The translations under genes were made by a program, and so were the position numbers. Shown in pieces: positions 35,338 through 43,242 of a stretch of 55,109 nt of DNA. The DNA is taken from contig CAMAQF010000016.1 of assembly GCA_945860265.1 (NCBI GenBank), positions 1-55,109 of the forward strand, given 5' to 3'. Source of the stretch: Emticicia agri (GTDB taxonomy: Bacteria > Bacteroidota > Bacteroidia > Cytophagales > Spirosomataceae). Below the pieces are notes generated by a model. The model had not been told where the DNA came from, made no database searches, and was given only the letters and a program-made list of their open reading frames with translations. Positions within the stretch are counted from its first letter, which is position 1. Each line of letters begins with the position of its first letter.

Positions 35338-35862
35338 ATGACGGTAGAAGAATACGCCACAACTTATTTAGAAAATGAAATCCGAATTATAGAAAATTCT
35401 TATAGAAAGAATGTTTTAACTCAATTAAACGTTTTTGAGAAAGCTATCATCTATAAATATACTGATGATGGCTTTGATGACTTGAATGAATCATTAAGGA
35501 TAAGTAAAGGTGAGAAAATTAATCTTTTTGGCAAGTTACTTGCTGAATGTTTAGATAAATTACCCGATTTTGACGAAATAGCTTACCGAGGTGTAAATTT
35601 AACATCTATAGAATTTCAAAGATATAATGATGCTTTTGAAAACGGTACAATTATTATAGAACCCTTTTTTATATCATCAAGCAGTAGTATCCATGTTGGA
35701 AATTCATATGGAACCGACTTATTCAAAATATTTTCACAAAGAGGAAAATTAGTTGATAAAGTTTCTAAATATCCGAACGAAAAAGAAGTTATTTTTCGTT
35801 TTAACAGCAAGTTTAAAGTTTTCGCAATTGAAAAGAATTACATCAGTCTAATTGAAGTTTAG
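35338..35862 (+). CDS. ADP-ribosyltransferase of the Arg-specific R-S-E type
   Basis: A 174-aa protein. It carries the three motifs of R-S-E ADP-ribosyltransferases: Y-R84-G near the NAD site, the serine run F-F-I-S-S-S-S-S (110-117), and the catalytic E148-K-E150 (E-x-E, the arginine-specific pattern) in Y-P-N-E-K-E-V-I-F. The spacing and the G-K-L-V-D-K-V-S lead-in match VIP2/ADPrib_exo_Tox domains. It has no signal peptide, so it acts in the cytoplasm or is delivered by another route. A second gene follows after one base. This looks like a toxin of a two-gene module, but no target can be named. Confidence 0.85.
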   Translation: MTVEEYATTYLENEIRIIENSYRKNVLTQLNVFEKAIIYKYTDDGFDDLNESLRISKGEKINLFGKLLAECLDKLPDFDEIAYRGVNLTSIEFQRYNDAFENGTIIIEPFFISSSSSIHVGNSYGTDLFKIFSQRGKLVDKVSKYPNEKEVIFRFNSKFKVFAIEKNYISLIEV

Positions 35863-35863
35863 T

Positions 35864-36205
35864 ATGAGATACGCAAAGAAAATGGTTGAAAAAAAAACAC
35901 ACGTCATAACAAGAAATACCATTGACGTACTGACCGATTATCAATTTGATCAGCAAGATAAGGACATGGAAGTAGAACTTATTGAAAACAATATTAAACT
36001 AATCAAGCAGAAATTAAAATCGGGAGCAACCACGCTTAAAAACAGTACTATTTCTCAATTAATGACGATACTTGAAAAACTTATCTTGAAGAAAGATTTT
36101 CTCGAGAATGGTCTTATTCTGCATCAATCAGATGAAGCTGCTGCTTGGCATTTGCATCAAAAAGCTCAATCTGGATTTGAGTTAAAGACAAACATTTCGA
36201 AATAA
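35864..36205 (+). CDS. Helical partner of the ADP-ribosyltransferase, unknown
   Basis: A 113-aa soluble protein, mostly charged helix (N-T-I-D-V-L-T-D-Y-Q, then two Lys/Leu-rich helices about 30-80), with no recognised domain. Its ATG is one base past the ADP-ribosyltransferase stop, so it is co-translated. An in-frame TTG upstream inside the neighbour was rejected. Position and size fit an antitoxin/immunity protein or an accessory or substrate, none proven. Its stop codon lies at the left edge of the 31-bp direct repeat, so its C-terminal boundary may have been shaped by integration. Confidence 0.7.
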   Translation: MRYAKKMVEKKTHVITRNTIDVLTDYQFDQQDKDMEVELIENNIKLIKQKLKSGATTLKNSTISQLMTILEKLILKKDFLENGLILHQSDEAAAWHLHQKAQSGFELKTNISK

Positions 36206-36235
36206 TCAAACCCTATTCTTAGAATCAATAATAAT
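36205..36235. repeat. Left copy of a 31-bp direct repeat (duplicate of the dtd 3' end)
   Basis: Positions 36205-36235 are identical to 40196-40226. Read on the minus strand they spell the last nine codons and stop of dtd (I-I-I-D-S-K-N-R-V). A short inverted pair ATTCT/AGAAT lies inside at 36215-36225. This copy has no dtd gene attached, as expected for an att site left by integration into the 3' end of dtd. Confidence 0.88.
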
Positions 36236-36242
36236 CTGCCAA

Positions 36243-37616
36243 TCAAGCCAACCGGTTTTGTATTTGTGTTTCTAAATCTTCTTTTACTCTCAACAAAGCA
36301 GATTTAGTTTCAGAAAAGTAAACATTTAGGTCTTGTATATGGCTTATTTTTAAATACGCTTCACTATTTTTCAAGGATAGAAGAATTTCCTCTAATTGCT
36401 GTCTTTTTTGTGATAAAATAGATAAATGAGACACTAATTTTTCTTTTTTTGTTAAAACCACAGAATTTGAAGCAAAAATATGCTTCTCTAAATCGCTCAA
36501 AATTCGATTGACTGTTGCTAAATCATTGGCTTCGTAAGCAGTTTTTAGCTCAATAAATGTCTGTTCAGCCAGTTTTTTCTGCTCATCAGGCACTTTATCA
36601 GGGTGACATAATTTAGACGCCTGACGAAATTTATTTTTCAGTTCTTTTTGTTCAGCCTCCGATAGTTCCTTTAATTCTTTAGTTTTCGATTCTTCAAAAC
36701 TCTGCTCATATTCTGCATAATCTTGGCTTGCTTCTGCTATTTTTTCTTCGTCATTTTCAAATTCAGCTATTTGTTTTTTTAGCTTTAAAATGCTGATTAT
36801 CAACTCTCCAAGTTCTAAATTATGCTTGATTTCAAAAACATAAATTTGCTTTTCAATATCTAATTTTTCATCTTCCAAACTTGATAATTGCCATTCTAAA
36901 GAACGAATTTCTAATTGCAAAGCTGGAATTTCAGGGTCTTGCCAAGTCGTAATTTGTCGAAGTTTTTGTAATAAAGCCGTTAATTGAATAACGGACTCTT
37001 GGTATTTTTGCTTGGCAATTAACTCCAAAATAGTTATTATTTCTGACGGTGGGGCATCAAGCAGTAATGTCTTTATTTTTTTAGTTTGATACAAAATATC
37101 ATCTTCATCTTCAAGCCGAATCACATTTAGCAACGTTTCAAGCCTGATTACAAATTTGCCCCAATCTATGCTTGTTTCTTGTGTTCTTCCTCTGATTTTC
37201 TCAAATTCTTGGTTAAAATCTATAATTAAATCTCTGTTGCCTTCTATAATCGTAATACTTTCGTGGTTCGACTGTGCCTTACGAGTCCAATTATAAGAGC
37301 CAAAAACCAAGATTTCATCATCAATGATACAAAACTTGTTGTGCATCAAAGGAGCTTTTTCGGAATCATTGCCAATAAACGTTACACTACCACCAAACTG
37401 ATTCAGTTGCCCATAATTGATACTCGATTCGTGGTTAATAAAATTATTGGCCAACAAAAGTTCTATTTTTACTCCTTTTTTTGCTTTTGATAATAGAATA
37501 TCAAACAATTGGCTATCGGTAAACCACGCCACTGCTATTCGGATTTGATATTGAGCAGATTGAAGAACCTCAATGATTTCGGATTGGATATTTTCAAAGT
37601 ATGCGTGGGTTTTCAT
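36243..37616 (-). CDS. PLD-like nuclease with coiled coil and C-terminal J-domain
   Basis: A 457-aa fusion. Residues 1-145 form a phospholipase D-like domain with one HKD motif, H92-N-K94-F-C-I-I-D99, followed by G-S-Y-N-W; single-HKD proteins of this type usually act as dimeric phosphodiesterases or nucleases. Residues about 160-320 are strongly helical and charged (coiled coil). Residues about 321-380 form a J-domain with H338-P-D340 and the helix preceding Y-E-A-N-D-L, so a Hsp70 partner could be recruited. A helical tail of about 75 residues follows. The gene lies just inside the direct repeat. A J-domain on a PLD nuclease is unusual; a defence or phage-related role is inferred. Confidence 0.85.
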   Translation of the reverse strand: MKTHAYFENIQSEIIEVLQSAQYQIRIAVAWFTDSQLFDILLSKAKKGVKIELLLANNFINHESSINYGQLNQFGGSVTFIGNDSEKAPLMHNKFCIIDDEILVFGSYNWTRKAQSNHESITIIEGNRDLIIDFNQEFEKIRGRTQETSIDWGKFVIRLETLLNVIRLEDEDDILYQTKKIKTLLLDAPPSEIITILELIAKQKYQESVIQLTALLQKLRQITTWQDPEIPALQLEIRSLEWQLSSLEDEKLDIEKQIYVFEIKHNLELGELIISILKLKKQIAEFENDEEKIAEASQDYAEYEQSFEESKTKELKELSEAEQKELKNKFRQASKLCHPDKVPDEQKKLAEQTFIELKTAYEANDLATVNRILSDLEKHIFASNSVVLTKKEKLVSHLSILSQKRQQLEEILLSLKNSEAYLKISHIQDLNVYFSETKSALLRVKEDLETQIQNRLA

Positions 37617-37741
37617 GCAGGAATTTGACGTTTTTATTGATGATGCAATTTAGAAAAAGTTATAGAAAAAAACGCTTTTTTTTGTACTCAATTTGCTACA
37701 AAAGTGCGATATAAGTAGGGGGAAAGTTTCTTACATTTATC

Positions 37742-37773
37742 TTGCATTGCACTTGGCAATTACTTTAACTTTG
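37742..37773 (+). promoter_or_regulatory. Candidate promoter of the 65-aa/DUF2971 genes
   Basis: TTG at 37742-37744, a 21-base spacer and TAACTTTG at 37766-37773 fit the Bacteroidota pattern. The first ATG is about 104 bases downstream, leaving a long leader. Confidence 0.45.
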
Positions 37774-37876
37774 GATAAAAATAATTTTAAAAACCGATTA
37801 AAGCACAACTATTATAGCATTAGACCCCAACATTTTATTCTCAATTTACAATGAATTAAAAGATAAAATTCTTCTT

Positions 37877-38074
37877 ATGGATTGGATAATATTTAACCAA
37901 AGATTATTCAATTACAAGGATAGAGTACAAAGTAAATTTGATAGTGAAAACCCTGAAAACCAGGGGGATTTTAAAATTTATTCCCTAACAGAATTATTTG
38001 AGCTACAAGAAAATGTTAAAAATTCCAAAACTATTCGAGTAGTAAAGGATGGTTTTAGAATCGCCCAAAAGTAA
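37877..38074 (+). CDS. Small protein of unknown function, upstream of DUF2971 gene
   Basis: A 65-aa protein beginning M-D-W-I-I-F-N-Q-R-L-F-N-Y and ending V-V-K-D-G-F-R-I-A-Q-K. It has aromatic residues in the N-terminus and a charged middle, with no signal peptide or known domain. It is in the same direction as the DUF2971 gene, separated from it by about 90 bases containing a hairpin. It could be an antitoxin-sized partner. A chance frame is possible, but the protein-like composition and the promoter argue otherwise. Confidence 0.55.
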   Translation: MDWIIFNQRLFNYKDRVQSKFDSENPENQGDFKIYSLTELFELQENVKNSKTIRVVKDGFRIAQK

Positions 38075-38098
38075 AGTATTTTCAAGTTCTAAATCTTA

Positions 38099-38125
38099 CC
38101 TCTCTCGTATATTGTGCGAGAGAGG
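38099..38125 (+). terminator. Hairpin between the 65-aa gene and the DUF2971 gene
   Basis: CCTCTCTCG (38099-38107) pairs perfectly with CGAGAGAGG (38117-38125) around a 9-nt loop. No T-run follows, so it may be an attenuator that lowers expression of the downstream gene or an RNA-processing site. Confidence 0.45.
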
Positions 38126-38164
38126 ATAATTAACTTTTTGTAATTATCTCTTTCATCAAAAACT

Positions 38165-39040
38165 ATGAATAATAAACAATCTTTTAATGCAATTAGCTAT
38201 TCTAAACATTATACAGGTATCAACCCCATTTTGCATACTTATATGCCAATAAATATACTCAGTTTAAAGAGTTTGATGAATGGTGATTTGTTTTTCAACC
38301 AACCTGCAAATTTTAATGACCCTTATGACTGTTACCCTTTCGATGAAATAAGGCTGAGTAAAACAGATATTCAAAATTATAGAAATAGCTGTGAAGAAAC
38401 CCTAATAAACAGTAATTTATTAGATAAGTTCAATAAAAATCCTTCTAATTATATTAAAAATGAGCTAAATAAAGTTCTAAAAAATATCGGAGTGAAATGT
38501 TTTTCTAAAAATGACAATCAGATGCTTATGTGGAGCCATTATGCTGAAAAACATCAAGGAATATGCCTTACATTTGTTGCATTAAAGGATAAAGAGTTCT
38601 TCAATGGTACAAGTGTAACTTTTAAAGGAGAAAGGATTGAAAAATGCTCAGCAGGATATTTAGAAAACAATATTTATGAAGTTGAATACCCTGAAGAGTT
38701 TGTACCATTCGATTATGCACAAGAAACAAAATTTGGTTTAGACTTAGAGATTAGGAAAATACAATACGCACTTGGAGTTAAATCAGAGAACTGGAAATAC
38801 GAAGAAGAAATCCGTATTGTTAGCTCTTTGCATAAAACTAATGGAAAATTTGAACAAAATATCAAATACAAAAAAGAAGCCCTAACTGCAATAAAATTTG
38901 GTTTAAAATGCAATGAAAATGACATTAATATGGTTAAGAAAATTGTAGAAAATAGTGAATATCATCATATTGAGTTTTTAAAAGCTCAGCTTGTTCATCC
39001 TAAAAATAAAGGCTATGGAATAGAATTTAAGCCTATTTAG
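38165..39040 (+). CDS. DUF2971 family protein
   Basis: A 291-aa soluble protein. The characteristic segment C-F-S-K-N-D-N-Q-M-L-M-W-S-H-Y-A-E-K-H-Q-G-I-C-L-T-F (about 117-142) and the early F-F-N-Q-P-A-N-F-N-D-P-Y-D are typical of DUF2971. That family is often found with mobile elements and defence genes; its biochemical function is not established. The gene is inside the repeat-bounded element. No signal peptide or membrane segment. Confidence 0.85.
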   Translation: MNNKQSFNAISYSKHYTGINPILHTYMPINILSLKSLMNGDLFFNQPANFNDPYDCYPFDEIRLSKTDIQNYRNSCEETLINSNLLDKFNKNPSNYIKNELNKVLKNIGVKCFSKNDNQMLMWSHYAEKHQGICLTFVALKDKEFFNGTSVTFKGERIEKCSAGYLENNIYEVEYPEEFVPFDYAQETKFGLDLEIRKIQYALGVKSENWKYEEEIRIVSSLHKTNGKFEQNIKYKKEALTAIKFGLKCNENDINMVKKIVENSEYHHIEFLKAQLVHPKNKGYGIEFKPI

Positions 39041-39044
39041 GTAT

Positions 39045-40175
39045 TTACTCTTCGTAATACTCTGTTCCTTTTTTGTCGATATAAAAGAATTTGTGATTCT
39101 TTTTAACTTTTACTAAACCTTCTGAAAAGGAACCATGCACAAAGCCAAAGTATTCAGAAATATCATAAATAAATGATATGACTTCATTCCCTTTTTTATC
39201 AATAAATCCCCATTTGTTGTTTTTCCTAACAGCTGCAAAACCTTCTGAGAAACTTTCACAATAGTCATAAATTATCGGAATTACTTCATTCCCTTTTTTA
39301 TCAATAAATCCCCATTTATTGTTTTTCTTAGCAGCTGCAAAACCTTCTGAGAAACTTCCACAATAGTCATAAATTATCGGAATTACTTCATTCCCTCGTT
39401 TATCTATAAACCCATATTTTTCATTTTTGTAAACATTGGCTAAACCTTCCGAAAAATCATACGCATAATCATAAATAAATGGTATGACCATATTTTCTTC
39501 TCGATCAAGAAAACCATATTTACCATTTTTCTTAACTTTTCCTAAGCCATAATAAAACATCCTTCCTGGTAGTGGTGCAATTTCATTTCCTGTTTTATCA
39601 ATTTCTACCCATTTATCATTTATTTTAACTTGGGCTAAACCTCCTGCAACTAAAGTGGCATCATAAATAAATGGAATAACTACAGTTCCTGTTTTATCAA
39701 TACCCCCCCATTTATCATTTATTTTAACTAGGGCCCAACCTTCTTTAAAGTCATGGAAATCATCATAAATAAATGGAATAACTACATTTCCTATTTTGTC
39801 AATAAAACCATATTTACCTTCTTTTCCAACGCCCTTTAATCCTTGAGAAAAACCAATTTCTTGATCAAAGTTCAAAATTGATTGATAAATAAGAGGTATA
39901 ACTTTATTCCCTTCCATATCAATAAAGCCAAACAAACCATACTTTACTTCTACTCTTGCTAAGTTCTCTTTAAAAAGTTCAACCTCACTATACTCACACT
40001 CGATAACAATCTCTTTCTTCCGATTACAAAAGCCCCATTTATCCCCTTTGCGATAAGGTATCAATTCAGGCAAACCAAGTGGATTGTCATCTTCGAGTAA
40101 CTTATCGGTAATCGCTAAAGCCCTACAAAGTTTTTGTAGGCTTTGTGGGGTGGTTTTTATGAGGGCATTTTGCAT
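39045..40175 (-). CDS. WG-repeat protein
   Basis: A 376-aa protein made of about nine tandem WG repeats of 22-34 residues with core K-W-G-F-I-D-K-x-G-N-E-V-I-P-x-I-Y-D. The nucleotide sequence of the C-terminal half repeats at a 102-bp period (34 codons), with copies starting near 39186, 39288 and 39390 nearly identical, so they duplicated recently. WG repeats are thought to form extended or propeller-like binding surfaces. No signal peptide was seen, unlike many exported WG proteins. It is the last gene before the right repeat and converges with the DUF2971 gene with only 4 bases between stops. Confidence 0.85.
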   Translation of the reverse strand: MQNALIKTTPQSLQKLCRALAITDKLLEDDNPLGLPELIPYRKGDKWGFCNRKKEIVIECEYSEVELFKENLARVEVKYGLFGFIDMEGNKVIPLIYQSILNFDQEIGFSQGLKGVGKEGKYGFIDKIGNVVIPFIYDDFHDFKEGWALVKINDKWGGIDKTGTVVIPFIYDATLVAGGLAQVKINDKWVEIDKTGNEIAPLPGRMFYYGLGKVKKNGKYGFLDREENMVIPFIYDYAYDFSEGLANVYKNEKYGFIDKRGNEVIPIIYDYCGSFSEGFAAAKKNNKWGFIDKKGNEVIPIIYDYCESFSEGFAAVRKNNKWGFIDKKGNEVISFIYDISEYFGFVHGSFSEGLVKVKKNHKFFYIDKKGTEYYEE

Positions 40176-40195
40176 AGTTTTAATGTTTTGTGGCT

Positions 40196-40226
40196 ATCAA
40201 ACCCTATTCTTAGAATCAATAATAAT
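40196..40226. repeat. Right copy of the 31-bp direct repeat, at the dtd 3' end
   Basis: Identical to 36205-36235. This copy is functional coding sequence: it encodes the last nine residues and stop of D-aminoacyl-tRNA deacylase. It marks the right border of a 3.99-kb integrated segment. Confidence 0.88.
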
Positions 40227-40649
40227 AGTTACGGGGCCATCATTGAGCAGCGAAACTTTCATATCTGCACCAAAAGTGCCAGTTTCGATGGGTTTTCCTA
40301 AATCAAACTCTATTTGAGTAATCATTTTTTCGTAAAGTGGAATGGCTATTTCGGGGCGAGCAGCTTCAATAAACGAAGGTCTATTTCCTTTTTTTGTACT
40401 TGCGTGAAGCGTGAATTGGCTAATCAAAAGAATATTTCCATCAACTGATTTTAGGTCGAGATTCATTCGTCCTTCTTCATCGCCAAAAACTCGTAAGCCT
40501 ACGATTTTCTTAGAAAGCCATTCAATATCTTCTTGGGTATCGGTATGGGTAATGCCTAATAACACCATAAATCCTAAGTCAATTTGACCTTTTATTTCAT
40601 CCTCAATCGTTACTGAGGCTTGAGAAACTCTTTGTATAATTGCAATCAT
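40197..40649 (-). CDS. dtd: D-aminoacyl-tRNA deacylase
   Basis: A 150-aa enzyme that hydrolyses D-amino acids wrongly attached to tRNA. The family signatures S-Q-F-T-L (in I-S-Q-F-T-L-H-A) and the Gly-cisPro loop G-N-R-P-S-F are intact. The start is the ATG giving M-I-A-I-I-Q-R-V; a longer frame begins in an intergenic repeat. The C-terminus ends S-K-N-R-V and is duplicated at 36205-36235, showing that the gene served as an integration target without being damaged. Confidence 0.95.
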   Translation of the reverse strand: MIAIIQRVSQASVTIEDEIKGQIDLGFMVLLGITHTDTQEDIEWLSKKIVGLRVFGDEEGRMNLDLKSVDGNILLISQFTLHASTKKGNRPSFIEAARPEIAIPLYEKMITQIEFDLGKPIETGTFGADMKVSLLNDGPVTIIIDSKNRV

Positions 40650-40659
40650 AATTTTTTTT

Positions 40660-40738
40660 ACCACAAAGACACAAGGAGCACAAAGGTACACTGAGAAGAT
40701 GCTAAGTGAATCTTAGTGTACTTAGTGTCTTCGTGGTT
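40660..40738. repeat. Imperfect inverted repeat between dtd and mgtE
   Basis: ACCACAAAGACAC (40660-40672) faces GTGTCTTCGTGGT (about 40726-40738) with one mismatch; the middle also contains repeated TTAGTG/CTAAG-like pairs. It could act as a hairpin past mgtE, but its length and composition suggest a dispersed repeat. Confidence 0.5.
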
Positions 40739-40744
40739 AGTTTT

Positions 40745-42100
40745 TTATAAATGTAACAACAAATCGGCAATCATTAAATATGTACCGATACCAATAATAT
40801 CGTTGGCAGTTGTGATGAATGGCCCCGATGCAATGGCAGGATTTATGCCCAATCTATCGAGCAAAAGTGGCGTTACTGTTCCTGTAAAAGAAGCTAAAAT
40901 CACGACCGAAAGTAATGATAAACAAACCACAAAAAACAGTTGAGTTTCGCCACTGACGTAAATATAAAGTCCTGCTAATGAGCCAATTATCAAACCATTA
41001 ACGAGAGCAACCAAGATAATTTTGAATAAACGTTGACCTAAACTTGTAGTAATACCTGACTTTTCAGCGAGACTTTGCACAATCAAAGAAGAAGTCTGAA
41101 TGCCCACATTTCCGCCCGTCGAACCCATGATTGGAATAAAAGCTGCCAATGCCGCTACTTTTTTGAATTCATCTTCAAAACTTCCGATAACCGTTGCGGC
41201 CAATAAACTACCAATTACGCCCACAATCAACCATGGCAAACGAGCTTTTGCTAAATCCCAAACGCTATCATCTTCCTCCGCCTCGCCCGTAATACCCGCC
41301 ATTACCTGAATATCCTCTTCAGCTTTATCGGTTATAAAATCGACCACGTCATCAATCGTGATTCGCCCCAACAAACGCCCTAAAGTATTCACAACTGGAA
41401 TCGCATCAAGGTCATAACGCTGCATGATTTCGGCTACTTCCTCAGCTGGACGAGTTGTTTCTACATAAACTATATCTTCATCTAAAATATTCTCAATTTT
41501 GGTGTTTTTACGAGCCAAAATAATGCGTTTCAACGAAACAATTCCTTTCAGTTTTTGCTCATCATCAACCACATAAACGGCATAAACTTTCTCTACATCT
41601 TCGGCCTGACGACGAATTTCTTCTACACATTCGCTAACAGTCCAATTGGCGTTTACTTTTATCAACTCTTTTTGCATCAAACCGCCTGCTACGTCTTCTG
41701 GATAATGTAACATATCCAAAATAAATCGTGCTTGCTCTCGGTCTTCAATGAGAGCAATTACTTTTTCACGTACCTCAATTGTTTGCTCATTGAGTAAATC
41801 GACGGCATCATCTGAATCAAAAAGATTGACGTATTTAGCAATTTCTTCTACCGTAAAACGCTCTTTTATGAAACGTTTGCGGTCGTCAGGCTCAATATGC
41901 GACAAGATTTCAGCCCCCATCTCAGTATCGACGAGTGTCATCAAATAATGAGCGGGTTCACCATCAAGTTCGAGCAAAATACTGGCAATATCGGCCGGGT
42001 ATAACTCTTCCATCTCAGTCTTGAGCAAGTTTTCGTCTTTTTGCTCAATAGCTGTTTCTAATTTCTCTAAATACTCTTTGGTTAGCTCGAAAGTTGTCAT
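40745..42100 (-). CDS. mgtE: Magnesium transporter MgtE
   Basis: A 451-aa inner-membrane Mg2+ channel. It has the MgtE N-terminal helical domain (about 1-130), two CBS domains (about 130-255) that sense Mg2+, and a five-segment membrane domain with P-I-M-G-S-T-G-G-N-V-G near 325-335 and a C-terminal pore segment. Length is standard. The ATG (M-T-T-F-E-L) is preferred over a TTG three codons upstream. No Mg2+-sensing leader was recognised upstream. Confidence 0.94.
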   Translation of the reverse strand: MTTFELTKEYLEKLETAIEQKDENLLKTEMEELYPADIASILLELDGEPAHYLMTLVDTEMGAEILSHIEPDDRKRFIKERFTVEEIAKYVNLFDSDDAVDLLNEQTIEVREKVIALIEDREQARFILDMLHYPEDVAGGLMQKELIKVNANWTVSECVEEIRRQAEDVEKVYAVYVVDDEQKLKGIVSLKRIILARKNTKIENILDEDIVYVETTRPAEEVAEIMQRYDLDAIPVVNTLGRLLGRITIDDVVDFITDKAEEDIQVMAGITGEAEEDDSVWDLAKARLPWLIVGVIGSLLAATVIGSFEDEFKKVAALAAFIPIMGSTGGNVGIQTSSLIVQSLAEKSGITTSLGQRLFKIILVALVNGLIIGSLAGLYIYVSGETQLFFVVCLSLLSVVILASFTGTVTPLLLDRLGINPAIASGPFITTANDIIGIGTYLMIADLLLHL

Positions 42101-42114
42101 TTTTTTCAATTATT

Positions 42115-42225
42115 AATGAACAATTATCAATTAGTATCGTGCGAGGTTCCGCTTATCAATGAACAATTATCAACGAATAAAGAATCGTTGAATGATAAAA
42201 TTGTTAATTGATAATTGGTAATTGA
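42115..42225. repeat. AT-rich short direct and inverted repeats
   Basis: ATGAACAATTATCAA-type units occur twice (near 42115-42130 and 42159-42173), and the complementary TTGATAATTGGTAATTG lies near 42207-42225. Such AT-rich repeats between genes may be recombination debris; no coding content. Confidence 0.4.
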
Positions 42226-42998
42226 GTGAAATTTTCCTCAAACAAATTTGTCAATAATACAAAATCAGCCACGCCCAATTGCTCGGCTCTTTTATTAAGT
42301 AGTTCATGCTCAAAATTCAATCCGATTGGTTTTAGTGCATTGCGAAGCGTTTTTCGGCGTTGATTGAAACCCGCTTTCACGACCTGCTTGAATTTCTTTT
42401 CGTTGCAATCTAGTTTTGCAACATTATTTCTTCTTAAACGAATAATTCCCGAATCAACTTTTGGCGGTGGAATAAATGCTTCGGGATAAACCGTAAAACT
42501 ATATTCAATATCATAATAAGCCTGTAAAAACACACTCAAAATGCCATAATCTTTCTTTCCAGGCCCAGAAGCGATGCGTTGAGCGACTTCTTTTTGGAGC
42601 ATACAAACAATTTCCTGCACCAAATCTTTGTAGTCCAAAACCTTGAAAAATATCTGCGAAGAAATATTATAGGGCAAATTTCCAATGATACCAAAAGGTT
42701 CATTTTTGAAAAGTTCGGCAAGATTCATCTGCAAAAAATCTTCAGAGAAAACACGACCTTTGAGCATCGGAAAATGTTCGTTTAGATAAGTCACCGATTC
42801 ACTGTCAATTTCTACCACGAAAGTTTCGCAGTCTGTTCTTTCAAGTAAATATTGAGTCAAAACACCCATTCCCGGGCCAATTTCCAATACTTTATTATAA
42901 CTATTATGCAACGATTGCAGATTGACTATTTTTTGAGCGGCATCCAAATCTTTCAAGAAATGTTGGCCGAGATGCTTTTTTGCTTTTACTTTTTCCAT
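42204..42998 (-). CDS. rsmA: 16S rRNA (adenine(1518)-N6/adenine(1519)-N6)-dimethyltransferase
   Basis: A 264-aa methyltransferase that modifies two adjacent adenosines near the 3' end of 16S rRNA. Family motifs are K-K-H-L-G-Q-H-F-L at 7-15, S-adenosylmethionine motif L-E-I-G-P-G-M-G-V-L, and the catalytic N-L-P-Y-N-I-S-S. Length is normal. Start M-E-K-V-K-A-K-K-H fits the family. Its stop codon overlaps the AT-rich repeats upstream of mgtE. Confidence 0.95.
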   Translation of the reverse strand: MEKVKAKKHLGQHFLKDLDAAQKIVNLQSLHNSYNKVLEIGPGMGVLTQYLLERTDCETFVVEIDSESVTYLNEHFPMLKGRVFSEDFLQMNLAELFKNEPFGIIGNLPYNISSQIFFKVLDYKDLVQEIVCMLQKEVAQRIASGPGKKDYGILSVFLQAYYDIEYSFTVYPEAFIPPPKVDSGIIRLRRNNVAKLDCNEKKFKQVVKAGFNQRRKTLRNALKPIGLNFEHELLNKRAEQLGVADFVLLTNLFEENFTQLPIIN

Positions 42999-43017
42999 AG
43001 GTCAAAATTACGACTTT

Positions 43018-43125
43018 TTTTTCGAGATACGAGACATGAGACAAAAGACAAGAGATTAAAAAAACAATATGTTGTTCATTTGACTTCTTCTCTTGTCTTT
43101 TGTCTATTATCGCTCGTCTCAATAA
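43018..43125. repeat. Long inverted repeat upstream of the second TonB receptor
   Basis: AGACAAAAGACAAGAGA (43039-43055) has a perfect 17-bp complement at 43089-43105, with a 33-nt loop. Outer GAGAC/GTCTC pairs also occur. The gap is divergent (rsmA and TonB receptor), so it is not a normal terminator. GAGA-rich sequence at 4443-4545 looks related. Confidence 0.55.
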
Positions 43126-43242
43126 TTGTCGAGTAAAAATGCTCATTTATAGGCTTCTACGTCTTAGATGTATATTTATTGATAAAATCTCACTTTTGAT
43201 GATTTACTTTGTATTACCATATCTATTCAAAACTCAATCTTA

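Noticed and set aside
36205-40226. Transposon with a long target-site duplication
   Set aside because: 31 bp is longer than usual target-site duplications, there are no inverted ends or transposase, and the repeat is exactly a gene's 3' end, which fits site-specific integration better.
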